Shown in pieces: positions 46,052 to 57,693 of a stretch of DNA of 64,000 nucleotides. The translations under genes were made by a program, and so were the position numbers. The notes under the pieces are model-generated. The model saw nothing but the letters and a program-made list of their open reading frames with translations, had not been told where the DNA came from and searched no databases. This stretch comes from Eupeodes corollae. Its lineage: Eukaryota; Arthropoda; Insecta; Diptera; Syrphidae. Each line of letters opens with the position of its first letter. Position 1 is the stretch's first letter. Location: assembly GCF_945859685.1 (NCBI RefSeq), contig NC_079147.1:65626946-65690945 (forward strand). The letters run 5' to 3'.

Positions 46052-46564
46052 AAGGGTGTTTTCCTTAAAGGCACAACATTTTGAAATAAAAAAAGTTAAT
46101 TTTTTTAAATTGTTATTCAAAAGATATTTTTGTGGCTCGGACACAGTTTAAACTGGAGGCCTAATTTTGGATGAACTTTTTCAGAATTTGTGGCCGTACA
46201 TCAGTAATAGCGCGGTGAATGTTCTCATACAAGTTGTCAATTCTTTCGGACTTATCGGTTTAGACTATTGTTATTTAACAAATCAAAACGGCGAAATTGT
46301 CGAACGGCGTTAAGTCACACTAAACGGTGCCTTCTATAAATCAAGTGTGGCACAAGCTGTGCGACATGTTGCGCCCTCTGCGTCTTGTTGGAACTACATA
46401 ACCTCACATCAATGTTATCAATTTGATCTTTTAAATCGACCGTTTTAGAGGTGTCAGTCTATTCAAGTTGACATGTCAAACTAAATTAAAAATAAATCAC
46501 TTGACAGCTGACAAAAGGGGTGTTAAAAACTTAAAAGTCTATACAGCTCTAAAAAAACACCCAT
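46052..46564 (-). mobile_element. Internally deleted mariner (513 bp) with TIRs
   Basis: TA at 46050-46051 and 46565-46566 flank ends AAGGGTGTTTTCC and, inverted, ATGGGTGTTTTTT. On the minus strand the inside still encodes transposase scraps. Near 46380 is GATCRTA, which matches the GATCHTA after the second catalytic aspartate. At 46262-46130 a readable piece follows: DKSERIDNLYENIHRAITDV, RPQILKKFIQN, stop, ASSLNCVRA. That is the C-terminal domain of the same broad mariner group as 21.0-22.3 kb. The N-terminal half and third aspartate region are deleted, so it could have moved only with help from another copy. Confidence 0.8.
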
Positions 46565-46566
46565 TA

Positions 46567-47375
46567 GTATTTTTTTCCTTGACTTGTTTTCTATTTTTCC
46601 ACAGATCACGAACTTCTGAGATGTCGTGAATTTTTGATTGCTCCTTAAGAATACATCACAAAAAAAAGAATGTCTTGAAAAAAATTCCTTTTTCGTCATC
46701 GTTCGTTCGTATAATATGACTGACAAAGTGATCATGACGTGAAAGTGGTAGGCTTGATGGTGGCAAGGCAAGGCATACAGTTCATTAGACATTACAGCCA
46801 GCGCCATGTTAGTTATATATGAGCATTATTATGAATTTTAATACGAGTGTGTAGGAGGTGAGAGAGTTTTGTTTTGTAAATTATTAAGGTTGTTAACATA
46901 GGTATGTTATTTTGAGGTGAGACATGTGAATAAAGGACTATCATAGATATGACAAACTTGAAAGTGAGTGGGACGAGTTAATGATGGTTGATTGGGAATG
47001 GGATTGGGAATTAGGGCATAAAAACTATCTTATATGATTATAATGTCAGGGACTTTTATTATTGTGTGAAATGTCAAATAATGCACCCGTTTGATATGAA
47101 TAGAAAAGGTTGAACTATGTGTCTATAGAAGCCAAAGCTAATTCGAATATGATAATGATGAGTAAGCCTTGAGTTGTTAGTTTACTTAATTCAAGGTAAA
47201 TTACCATGTCGGTAAAAATAAAGAAACAAGCACATATATTCTAAGCTTCAATGAAATAAAAGGAATGTTTTGTAAAAGATTTCATAGAAATGAAAGTAGA
47301 GCGATTTAAATGAAGCAGATCGTTAATTACATCAAAATCCACTTTATCGATAAAGCCTGTTTTTCGATGGATGGT
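46567..47375. other. No gene recognised
   Basis: AT-rich sequence with no recognisable repeat. The 94-codon minus frame at 46523-46807 begins here and runs into the adjacent deleted mariner, and has no motif. Confidence 0.5.
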
Positions 47376-47379
47376 TGCA

Positions 47380-47570
47380 TGAACTGTAAAATATTTTTAA
47401 TCTTTGACGATGAAACTTCATTGGCAATTAAAAAGCTTCCAATGCGTCACTGTTTGGTGTAGAATTTGGTTTACGAAACACTCATTGGTACTTATTTCTT
47501 TAAGAAACACGTTGGCCAGATCATCGACTTCAAGTCTTGCAAAGTAAATTTGGGAGAATGGTAATTTCTC
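47380..47570 (+). pseudogene. Possible mariner transposase fragment
   Basis: Broken plus-strand frames give SLTMKL, then QCVTVWCRIWF (47440-47472) and GTYFFKKHVGQ (47487-47520). In the mariner group the corresponding order is FSDEAHF, then VTVWC.(I/L)(W/S)A, then IGPYFF. The fragment covers the region around the first catalytic aspartate only. The resemblance is short and this call is tentative. Confidence 0.4.
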
Positions 47571-47799
47571 CTAGAGATGAAGTGATTTTGCCCCCATCTC
47601 AAATAACAAGCTTTGAAACCATGCCATGAGCAAGGTCATGATAATTTAAAATGTCATTGAAAACGACATTCTTTACAGAAGATGGAAAAATAATCGGAGA
47701 AATTTGAAAATGAAAAAGAAAATAGAAACCTACGAACCGAAATCAATAAAAATAAGCAGTACAAATATCAAACTATTACAAGAACAAGTTTATATAAAC

Positions 47800-48770
47800 A
47801 TGGGGTCTCATTCGATATGGAAGGACCAAAGAAAAACAATATCGACGAAACATTGGAAACATATTTTAAAACAGAGCTGACAACACTGTCAACGGAATTG
47901 GTGGAGTTTCTCTCTTCTCAGAACCAGAAAATTTTTCATAAGTGCCATATGAAAACGTCGAACAATATCAAATACTACATGGAAAGTTCAATATTTTCAT
48001 ATGCTAACTAGCGTCACTGATATTAAAAGCATACGCAATACCCTTAATAAAATAAGGCTCCACGATTTGATTTGAATCAGAGGAATTACGAGTAAGCTTT
48101 ACGGATATCCTCACTCCAATTCTGTGCAAATTAATCAAAAATTCCATCTATCTTAAAAACAGCAGTTGTAGGGCGGATTTACAAAGGAGGAGCAAAGTGC
48201 CAACTAAAGAAATATAGGCCTGTAACAATTCTTCCAGTTATTGAAAAATGTGTCGCGATGGACGGAGTCTCTAGGACATAGAGACCTACAACATTCAACT
48301 ATTCCTGTGTGCAAGTAATGTAGTCAAGGAGGTGGAGACCTACAGTTTTTTAACCGAATCCGAACGGCTAATTTGAAAAAGCACTTTTCATAACAAGAAT
48401 TACTGATGGACGGTTTGAAAGTTTCTGGCAAGAGTCAGATCCCTTGAAAAAAAAAACGGGCAGCGATCGAACTCAAGACCTCTGTCACGACAGTCCAACG
48501 CACTAAAATGCCACAGGTACAACGAAAGTTTAGATTAGAGAAATCACGTATTAGTAAATTTCCGTAATTCGTTCAAATCTTAAAATCACTCAAATCTTAT
48601 AAAAGTTCAAAGTAGAATTACAATTCGTGGCTTTATGAATAATTGGCTTAAAGAATATCTTTAAAGCATAACATTGTGTGTTAAAATCAAAGATGGTGTG
48701 AGTGAGAAAAAAGTGATGAGATATGAAGTTCCGCAGTGATCATAATTGGTTCCAATTGTATTTGTCTTAG
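47800..48770 (+). pseudogene. Non-LTR reverse transcriptase relic interrupted by a SINE
   Basis: At 48038-48075 a KIRLHDLI/NKAPRFDL piece stands for the NKAPG.D motif. At 48110-48250 the frames read SPILCKLIKNSIY, then LKTAVVGRIYKGGAKCQLKK and YRPVTILPVIEKC, classic N-terminal RT motifs. SINE copy 5 then interrupts. Beyond it, at 48680-48770, VKIKDGVSEKKVMRYEVPQ stands for the GVPQG motif, with the following G replaced by a stop, then LVPIVFVL. The catalytic boxes are missing or unreadable. The 64-codon frame at 47817-48011 belongs to the linker before the RT. Its 3' end is cut by the minus-strand element beginning at 48771. Confidence 0.72.
48250..48520 (-). repeat. tRNA-derived SINE, copy 5
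   Basis: Plus-strand blocks TATTCCTGTGTGCAAGTAATG, CCGAATCCGAACGGCTAAT, CACTTTTCATAACAAGAATT and AGCGATCGAACTCAAGACC match copies 1 and 2. The minus-strand head is partly eroded: the A-box region reads TGGCATTTTAGTGCG, several bases shorter. It sits inside the VIEKC segment of the surrounding reverse transcriptase. The flanks share only short similarity, so the target-site duplication is not certain. Confidence 0.85.
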
Positions 48771-50840
48771 GTTACGTTAGGTTAAAGTGGCTGTTCGTGA
48801 AGGAGTAGCACACACTTAGGCTAGCTTAATGGCCCATTTGGATACCACATGAATTTTGAGGATTTCTTCAGGCTCATTGAAACCAGTTTGAGTCCCTTAC
48901 GAAACTTGAAAGGCTGATTATGCTAATATGATTTAGATTGTTATTTTGAGTTGATTTGAGTTTTTGAGCTAGAGCAGGGCATGTACAGAGAAGGTTAAGA
49001 ACTGTTTTCTCTTCATTATCCATAGAGCTTTTGCAAAAGTCATTTGGGAATACGCCTATCCACGTGGCGTGCTTTTCTATTAGATAGTGCCCAGTTATAA
49101 CACTGATTATTAAGCTTATGTCTGATCTGCTTATAGCGTCTTGCATTAGCAACAGTTAACAAGTACCAATTGGTATACCAGTAGTGCCAAACGTTGTAGG
49201 ATGGGCTGAACTGTACGGTTTCTGGCCTTCATATGCCTTACAGTTTACCAGAATGTTTCCATGGCCCGGCACCCAGCAAACGCTACAATAATTGAGAAGG
49301 CGGAATGAGAGACTTCATTTCAATCGTTCAGAGCACACACCTTCACCAGCCCCTTCTTTTGTTTTTGAACCAGTTGTAAACAAATAGATTGACTCGTCTT
49401 CCAGGAATGACCTATCCTCTCAGAAAGATCTGGGAGGTATAGAAATCTGGAAGTTTTAGTCGAATTGCAGTTGGGATATGGTGTAGTCTGTGTTCTTTGG
49501 AATTGATTCTAAATACCTAAGACTTACGGAGTGGCTATTTTGTAAGAGTTCCACAGGAGAAAGGATTGAACACCACTATACGTGGTCTCACTACTGACAA
49601 ATCTCCTAGCAGAAAGAAGAGTTCCCCATAGTTTTGAGTATTAAATAAATTAACTCCCCCAGCGAACTAATGGTAGTGAACTCTCTATGATGGAGTATTC
49701 GATGGTTCGTACTGGTGTGTGTAACACTGTTTCCACCGATTTACCTTTGCAGTAGGCATGTTGACACGTAGACAGAAGTCTTGTACTTGCTTTCAAATGG
49801 ATACCAATCAATCTTTCTAAGGTCTTAAGAAGGAATGATAATAGACTTATAGGTCGTAGATCTTTAGAATTGCGAGCATTTACCTGCTTTGGGTATAAAA
49901 ACAAATTTAACTTCACTCCAAGCCGAGGGAACATGGACCATGTAAAGACAGCTGGTAACAATTGTCTCAAGGATTGGTGCAATTATGACAGAAGTCTTTT
50001 GTAGCTCGGCTGGAATTATTCTATATGGTCCTGCAGATTTAAATGGTTTGAAGCTGTTGAGAGCCCATTGTAGCTTGTCCGTTGTGATCAAACGTTACAG
50101 ATAATGTTACATTTGTACATTAGCGTATTTGATTGTTACCAGTTGCGGTTAGAAAGCTACCAAGAAAGAGAGTATCTAAAAGTTATTTCAGCGATGCTTT
50201 ACTTTTAATTGCCATCTCTATTTTTCAGATAGCTTGGTATCGAAGGATTAGTTATAAGAATTTTAGTAGCCTGGAGGCCTCAGAAGTTTCTTCTATCGTG
50301 ACACAAAAGGATCGCCAGAAATATCGCTTAGATTTCCTCAGTGCCTTCTCACAAATTCTTAGGGATTCTTTGTAAGAATCCCAGAGAGATGCTAGTCTTG
50401 TGCCTTTAGCTCCGTTAAAGAGTCTCCTTCATTCTCTTCTGCGCGAGGCGAGATCTGATTCCCACCAGTCTAGTTCAATATTTCCTCTTATGAGTATTAA
50501 TGGACAAATAATTTCTAGTGATCTATTCCTGGCTAAGGTGAGGTCATTGACTTTGTTATCAAGTTCACTAGTGTCAGAGGAAGAACTTAAAAGCCCAGGT
50601 TTTGAAAACTTTGTATTATGTTTCTGTATGTTATGTAGCCCAATCAATTTTCCGATAATTTCGAAAAATAAGTCGACTATTGTTTTCATCCACATTTTGT
50701 TTGTTTTATATGCTAACGAGTTGCTTAGACTTTTTAAACAGAGTATTCCATTCGCTTTTGATATTTTCGTTCGCCATAGTTGATACAGCGATAAAGATAA
50801 TTCATGAAGAATTCAACATTGTAGTTCCATTGATGGTGTC
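48771..50840 (-). mobile_element. Non-LTR element with RT and RNase H (R1/I/LOA-like), internally deleted
   Basis: On the minus strand the element runs from the end of the endonuclease/linker near 50840, with LDWWESDLASRRRE and KALRKSKRYFWRSFC at 50480-50300. The RT start follows at 50091-49870: ITTDKLQWALNSFKPFKSAG, PAELQKTSVIIAPILETI and SAWSEVKFVFIPKAGK. Frame 49982-49680 adds DLRPISLLSFLLKTLERLI and CQHAYCKGKSVET. The rest of the RT, including YADD, is deleted. At 49650-49195 are RNase H remnants with a GAGPWKHSGKL form of the VPGH.GI.GN motif. Frame 49152-48874 gives the zinc-binding-type tail VITGHYLIEKHA, CTCPALA, SLSSFVRDSNWF. It ends in a TTAGGTTACGTTAGGTTAAA repeat-like 3' tail at 48777-48796. 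Confidence 0.82.
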
Positions 50841-50879
50841 AAGACAACGCCTTGGTAATGAAAACATTAAAAGCAAAAG

Positions 50880-52440
50880 TGATGCAATAAAAGGATTTAT
50901 TTATTTATTATCGTTATTAGATGCAGCTTTTAAGATGCATCTTACAAGATATTTACAACGATGATGCATGAGCGTCTTGTTAGTTGAATTGAGAACGGAA
51001 ACTTGTTGATGGAGTTCCAGTCTGGATTAAGACCAGGGTATTTAGCAATAGATAACATTTTTATATTCCAGAGCTTGGCAGAACATTTCTTGAAACAAAG
51101 GAAAAAGTTGTACGAGTATGTGTTTTTTTTTTAATTGATTTTAAAGCAGCTTTTAATACAATCGAGGAGTACTATTCTCTAAGCTTTGTAGTCTTGAGAT
51201 ATCATTGAAGTTTGATCGAGTTCTTGAGCACCTATATAGAAGAACCAGGGCTGCTGTATAGAAAGGTGAAGAACTCTCAGGCTGGTTTAAAAAATCATCG
51301 GGAGTGGGACTAGGTTGTAGATTTAGTCCTACTTTGATTGCACTATTCATAGACGACCTTTTAGACTACCTGCCGGGTGGAGTGGATTTCGTAAGGATTC
51401 GGATTTTGGTTCTTCTGTTCGCAGATGATAATATTCACTTTTCCGCATTCTCCGGAAACTCTGCACGTTATGATTAACAGGGTTTATCAGTATTGTCAGC
51501 TATTGAATTTAATAGTAAATATCAATAAATCGAAGGTTATGGTTATTAAAAGTGGTGGTGGAGGTAATGCATCAAATGAAAAATGGAGCTTTAATACCGA
51601 AAATTTTGAATGTGTGTGAGACTACAAATACCTTGGCATTACTGGTACAAATAATTTGAATATGGGAAAACACTAAGGCGGAAAATGCTATCAATATGAC
51701 CTGGAAATAATGCTTCTTGAATAAGTGTATTGAGTATAGTAGTTTAAAGTATTTGCAGTAGCTAAGCGCACACTTTTCTATGTATCGCAGGTGGGGGATG
51801 GGGATGTAAAAAGTACAATTCGTTTGAAAAACTCCTAACGCACTTTATAAAAAGAATATTTCATTTGATGAAAAATACGCCAAACTAGGTTATCATGCTG
51901 AAAACGGCTCTCTCATTTGTTTATAAAAACATATAAGTACCTAGCGGACTTCTTCCTCAACGTTTTGAAAATGAATGCCATAGAGGCGATACAAGATCAA
52001 AATAGTTGGTATCGAGAGTATCAAGATCTTGCTGATTAAAGTCAAATTAATTTTAATTTAGCCATCGCGGATTTAACAACCGCTAAAAACATCTTGTATG
52101 AAGTCTTTTTAAATGTTGATGAGAAATGTATAGCTGAATATATTGCTGAAGCTTCTGATTTATCCCTAGAGTATAATATGTGCAACATATCAGAAAAAGA
52201 GGATAATGTCCACTTCTTGAGAAAATGCCTCATTGTCAGAAAAATCAGAAGCAAGTTATTCTGAAAAGACTTTTAATAGGAAGATCAAGTGATACGTTTA
52301 TTGATGGAATAAGAAATGGTGCGATTCAGCTAAGACTCATATTTTATCAAAATTCAAAAACTCCAAAATGCAGCTATAAAACAAATTAGCAACAACTGTC
52401 GACAAACATATAACAAACTTTTAAAGCAAGTTGAATAATA
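50880..52440 (+). pseudogene. Non-LTR reverse transcriptase relic (GFRPGY...DNIF family)
   Basis: Plus-strand pieces in order begin with FQSGLRPGYLAIDNIFIFQS and LAEHFLKQRKKLYEYV (51020-51120), then motif A LIDFKAAFNTI (51132-51165). Next are FSPTLIALFIDDLL near 51325-51360 and a FADDN-like catalytic box near 51417-51430. SPETLHVMINRVYQYCQLLN and INKSKVMVIKSGGGGNAS at 51445-51575 and DYKYLGITGTNNL (51620-51660) follow. The C-terminal region NSWYREYQDLAD, IADLTTAKNILYEVFLNV and EDNVHFLRKC spans 51995-52240. The order is complete from motif 1 to the C-terminus, but stops and shifts occur every 100-200 bp. The N-terminal half of a related family is seen at 62.69-63.08 kb. Confidence 0.78.
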
Positions 52441-55135
52441 AGAATACTTTGATAACCGATTTAAATAAACAATCCAAAGCCAACACAACACTTGAAGACG
52501 TGCAAAAAGAATGTCACATATACCAAAAACTTACAAACAACTAAAAAAACTAAAGGCGTAAGTTTCAACAATGTACCAAGTATAATCAACGAATTACCGA
52601 AAAAAATGTTCATGATTAAAAACTTAAGAAAAGGAAAAAACGAACTAACAAATTTTTTAGCAAGTATAATCATTTCTTATCACTTTTCTTCATAATAGAA
52701 AATCTCATTTTATTAAATAAAAACTTCAGAAAAAATATTCCGAACAAATCTTCTTTAGTAAAGTTATTAAAATATCAATTTTAAAAACTCATAATTTTGT
52801 GCCTATATTCCGCATGATATCCTTTTTGGAATAAGGTTTATAGAAGTTGATACCTTTATTGTGGTTTATTTTATTACTGTATATATGTAAAACGAAATTG
52901 GTTTGCTTACTTACAAAAGAAAATGAAGACAAAGATAAGTACTTATATACCTATCAATTCTATATATATGTATGTAGTTTATTGTGCTGTGCAGAAATTT
53001 TCCAATTTCAAAAACAGAACAAAATTGTCGTTGTCGTGTCGTTGTCGCTGCATCTCCTTAACCTATAAATTTAAAAAATCTAGAACAGAACGTAAAGGAC
53101 ATTCGAGCAGGTACTAGGTATAGGTCGGTATAGGTGTAGACACAAAGACCGAGAAAGAAATCGAAACGCATTGCGGAGTGAATGATGCATATATTTCTAT
53201 AGTTTTAAAGATACGTTTGTATGTCTGTTCGTTTTTCTTTCTTTTTGAATAAATAGCAGATAGATTCTTAAAAACCTCGATTTCAATTTGAATTTTTATT
53301 TTATTTTATTTTTGTTGAATTTTCGTCTGCGTCGTCGTTGACTTGTCTTTCGTGTCAACCGCCATCACACAAATCCATATTTAAGCAGGTAGGTAGGTTG
53401 ATACACCACTTCTACTCAAAACCTAGAAAGGATTTCAATTCCAATGCAAAAATGCAAAGCAAATAATAATAACGATTTGAACTCAAAAAACCTTTTTCTT
53501 CTTTCTTCTCAATCAACAAAAAAAGAAGAAAAATAATAATAATGTCATGGGCGTTTTTATGGTGTGGTTCAAAATACCTACAAAAGTAGAGCTTTCTATC
53601 GTTTATTTTTTCTAGTTTCCAGTTGAAATATTTTTAACCTTTCATCTGACTTTTGGAGGAGATACCAGCCTATAGCTGACAGTCTACATAGATAGTCCTT
53701 ATTTCGTCCTGTATTCATTTGATGTTTGCGTCTATGCCTACCTTCCTATCTCTAGATATTCTATGCCTAGGAACCTTTAAAGACAATAAAAGTAGCTATA
53801 GAAAAATAATACTATAACAGAACAGAACAGATTCAGAAACCTAATTATTGTGAGATTTTTAAAATGTCAAATAGTCATTTCCCTCGTCCTTCATCGCATT
53901 TATTATTATTATGATGGTGATTCCGTTAAACATGAAGTGCCAATGGCGGACGTACCGTTGCCAATGTGACAGTATAACAGTTCACCGTCGTCGTCAGTTC
54001 AGCAGGTTCATAATGGTTTTCGTTTCGTTTTCTATTTTTTAAATTTGTTGTTGCCATTGATTCGAAGGCATGCAGCAAATTGAGTACTTGTTTAGTGGAA
54101 ACGGAATTGTGTGGCAAAATGCGCGAGTGAACATCATGGAGTCATCATCATCATCATCGTCATGATGGAGAATCCTTCTTCTTCTTTTTTCCTAAAGTAC
54201 GACACTGACATAGTTTATGCAATATGATGGTACCTTCCCACTACATCTATCTAACTGTACCTACGCCATACCTGCTGAAGGTAAAAAGTAATATTATTTT
54301 ACTGCAGAGGACGTCAGAGTGTAGGTGGTGTTGTATTTTATTTCATCATCATCATTATTATCATCAATTCATATAAACATCATCATCATTATGATGATGA
54401 ATCGTCATCATCAGCAGAAGCAGAATTCCAGAATGAAAGTTTCAAGTGCCAATCTTTATAGGTATAGGAATACTCATTCTGATGAGAGTGAGGAGAATGC
54501 CCCCGGCACACAAATCAATCACCTTTGACATAGTTTTTCGCGAGTCAAGTAGAGTTGAAAAGAGGTTATACAAATGCATAGATAGGTATGGGTTTTGAGT
54601 ATAAATTTTTGTTTTTATTTATTATATTTTATTTTTAAGGAAAAGGTGTAAGTGCGGTTAAAAATATTTTGTTTGAAATTGAAGTGTGTATTTTATTTGG
54701 TTTAGTTATTTCGTGAATAAACTTTTATCTAAACATACAAATATTTTTTTTTTAACCTCAACAATTTTTGAAGTTCTTTAGTTAGTGAGAGTGGTGATGG
54801 ATAGTAATGTTTTTAGAATTCTTTTTTTTTTTCATACAGGATGTGGCAAAAAAAAATATGAGTAAAAAAATAAAGGATTGTTGAAAATTCTTAAAAAGAA
54901 CTAGGTTCCTACTTGAAAATATTAACAAAACTACGAAATTCTGGCGGATAAAGTTGGAAAATTTAAAATATGGCAAGAATACTGATTTAATTTAAACAAA
55001 TTGTGAAGACTGATCTTTTTTCTAGAGTTTCCCAAGTATAAAGGATTAATTTTGATATTTAAAAAAACTGTTTTTAAGATCCATCAGTGGATGTTTATTT
55101 CATTTTAAAAAAGGATTGTAGATATGCCATTATGG
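52441..55135. other. No gene recognised; CAT/GAT microsatellites
   Basis: A 67-codon frame at 52492-52695 (ending NVPSIINELPKKMFMI..L) weakly resembles the C-terminal tail of jockey/CR1 polymerases, but it is too short to call. CAT/GAT runs are at 54137-54165 and 54345-54412. The rest is AT-rich unique DNA. Confidence 0.5.
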
Positions 55136-55331
55136 CCCCCCAGATTGGAGGTTGTGCCGTCGTAGTGACTTCCTGACTACGTAAAAAAATCCATAGTTGA
55201 GAAGCTTTAACAAGCCTCGGATACGGACGGATTTACTATTGACAACCCAAGCAAACGAAATAAGGACGGGGAATGTTAGGTCAATTAACAGAACAAGTGC
55301 AGCCGAACAATAAGACATATTCTTCGAGCTC

Positions 55332-55733
55332 TTGGACAAGACATATGAGCAGTGCCCTGGCTATGACATTAAAATTGTCTTAGGAGATTTTAATGCCAAG
55401 CTAGCAAGAGAAGACATCTTTGGTGGCACAATCGGGAGATACAGCCTGCACGACACCAGCTCCGACAACGGATTCAGGCTGATCGATTTCGCTGCGGGGC
55501 GAGACGTTCTGTTAGGTAGTACGCAGTTCACACATCTCAATATTCTCGAAAAGACATGGAAATCTCCCGATCAATCAACCGTCAACCAGATTGACCACAT
55601 TGCGATCGACGCACGACACTTCTCCAGTATACAGGATATCCGAACATTCCGAGGGGCCTACATTGACTCGGACCACTTCCTCGTTGTAGCCAAGATACGC
55701 CTATGGATAGTCGAGTCTCTAGTAACCTCTTAA
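55332..55733 (+). pseudogene. RTE endonuclease domain (C-terminal part)
   Basis: The 133-codon frame encodes DIKIVLGDFNAKLAREDIF, TIGRYSLHDTSSDNGFRLID, QIDHIAIDARHFSSIQDIRT and GAYIDSDHFLVVAKIRLWI. GDFNAK and SDHFLV are the catalytic motifs of the apurinic/apyrimidinic-type endonuclease that nicks the target DNA. The overall pattern is that of RTE endonucleases and of the derived craniofacial-development-protein-2-like proteins. About 60% of the domain, including the N-terminal catalytic residues, is missing through the upstream deletion. The linker after it (55761-56075) continues in shifted frames. Confidence 0.85.
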
Positions 55734-56104
55734 GGAGTCCTATGCTGCCTGCGTTATGTATTGAAAACCAGTGGTAACATTGCCTTGCTGCCATCAGAGA
55801 CGCCGCATCTGAAGTGCTTGGTTTCACACGGCCACCACCGGCAAGCGCACGCAGCGAAAGAAGAGGCATACAAAACGGCGCAACACAAAAGGACTAGAGC
55901 TGCTCGCGAGCTCTACGAGCAGAAGAGAGAAGAGGGATGTCATAACAGGAATGAGGTTCGTAAATTTTACCAAAAGGTAAAAAAAACCTCCCAAGGGTAC
56001 CAGCCACAAACCGAAGCTTGTAAGGACGGTCAGGGGAACATCGTAGTTGAACCGCAGTCTATGTTGAGAATTTAGAAAGACCACTTCAACAAATTGTATA
56101 ACCG

Positions 56105-57290
56105 CGATGACGAACCGAAAGGGAGATAGAACCACTTAACCTAGGCGACGCAAATCAACAATTCCGCCTAACCAAACTTGACGAAGTGAAGATAGCTATA
56201 TCTAAACTTAAGTCAAACAAAGCTGCTGGAGCTGAGGGCATCGCTGCCAAACTATTCAAAGCAGCAGGCGATGACTTAGTACGGAGCATGCACCAACTCA
56301 TCTGCAAAATATGGTAGGAAGAAAGCATGCCCGATGAGTGGAATCTCAGCATAGGAGAAAGCAGACCCTCTAAACTGCGCCAACTACAGAGGCATAAGCC
56401 TCCTTAACATTGCGTATAAGATCCTCTCTGCCGTATTATGTGAACGTCTGAAGCCATTCGTTAACAACATGATTGGTTCTTATCAGTGTGGCTTCAGACC
56501 CAGAAAGTCCACTATCGACCAAATATTTACACTACGGCAGATCTTAGAAAAAACCCAGGACCTTCAAATCGATACCCACCATCTCTTTATCGATTTTAAA
56601 GCCGCGTATGACAGCATCTATAGGGAAGAGCTCTACCGAGCAATGTCTAGTTTTAGCATTCCTGTCAAACTTATCCGTTTGTGCAGAATGACGATAGAGA
56701 ATGCAAGCTGCTTTATCAAGGTCGGAAAAGATCTCACCGATACATTTGATGTCAAAAAAGGTTTTAAACGAGGCGATGCAATGTCATGCGACTTCTTCAA
56801 CAACGTTCTGAAAAGAATTGTGCAAAACTCAACCGTCAACACTAGAGGTACAATCTTCCAAAGATCCATCCAATTACTCGGGTACGCAGATGATATTGAC
56901 ATAATTGGAAGATCAAAGCGTGATGTCAGTGGAGCGTTTTTGAGCATTGCGACGGAAGCGAAGAAGATGGGTTTAGTGGTCAATGAGGGCAAGATCAAGT
57001 ATATGCTGTCATCAAAAACGGACATTGAACAACGACGTGTTGGACAAAACGCTGCTGTAACTTTGAGGTAGTTAAGGACTTCGTCTACCTAAGCACCGCT
57101 ATAAAGATAGACAAAGACACCAGCGCTGAAATCAAACGAAGAATAACTCTTGCAAATCGCTGCTTCTTTGGACTTAGAAGGCAGTTGAGAAGTAAAGTCC
57201 TCTCTCGAGCATTTAAATCACTACCTATAAGACACTTATCATCCAGGTTCTTTTTCATGGAGCTGAGGCCTGAGGTCAAAGAAAGATGAG
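56105..57290 (+). pseudogene. RTE reverse transcriptase, longest surviving RT frame in the window
   Basis: After a frame break the sequence gives LTKLDEVKIAISKLKSNKAA near 56165-56225 and a short NYRGISLLNIAYKIL stretch near 56380-56430. An uninterrupted 200-codon frame at 56469-57071 follows. It contains QCGFRPRKSTIDQIFTLRQI, motif A HLFIDFKAAYDSIYRE (56580-56630), KKGFKRGDAMSCDFFNNVL, the intact YADD box at 56883-56894 and VNEGKIKYMLSS. This is the polymerase that copies the element RNA at the nicked target. The C-terminal part continues frameshifted (AEIKRRITLANRCFFGLRRQ near 57125). Both catalytic boxes survive, so the copy is fairly young, but frameshifts before 56469 and after 57071 kill it. 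Confidence 0.88.
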
Positions 57291-57693
57291 AGCGTCTATA
57301 AGGATACTTCGAGAGAAAAATTCTTCGGATGATTTTTGTTCTCGTAGGCATAAATGGAGAATAGAGTAGAAGATATAACGACGAACTGTACGGGCTGTAC
57401 AGCGACACTGACCTAGTTAAAAGAATTAAAGTCCAACAATTTAGATGGCTAGGTCATGTATAGTGCATGCATATTAACGCTGCATCCCGTAAGGTCTTTG
57501 GATCCAATCAAGAGGGACGGCGCAGCAAATGAAGACCTCGATTCAGGTGGTGCATCTACGTGGGCGAAGAGCTCAACTAACTTGGCGTGTACAACTGAAG
57601 ACAGCTAGCTAGAAATTGAGCGGGCTGGAGACGCATGTTGGTTGAGGCCCAGGTCCGCCCGGACTGTAGCACCACCTTAAGTAAGTAAGTAAG

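Larger units (their letters stand above)
55140..57693 (+). mobile_element. RTE-type non-LTR retrotransposon, damaged
   Basis: This is the best-preserved LINE of the window. It begins near 55140 with a decayed 5' part (TGNVRSINRTSAAE in place of the usual TWNVRSL motif, near 55268-55305). An internal deletion then removes much of the endonuclease, and the remaining endonuclease, linker, RT and 3' region follow. It ends in the tandem tail (TAAG)n at 57677-57693, the short-repeat 3' end that RTE elements use. The tail abuts an older RNase H relic. Two more fragments of the family are at 5.04-5.47 kb and 11.13-12.0 kb. Confidence 0.88.

Noticed and set aside
52492..52695. 67-codon frame resembling a LINE C-terminal tail
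   Set aside because: Too short and low-complexity (Lys/Asn-rich) to separate from chance.
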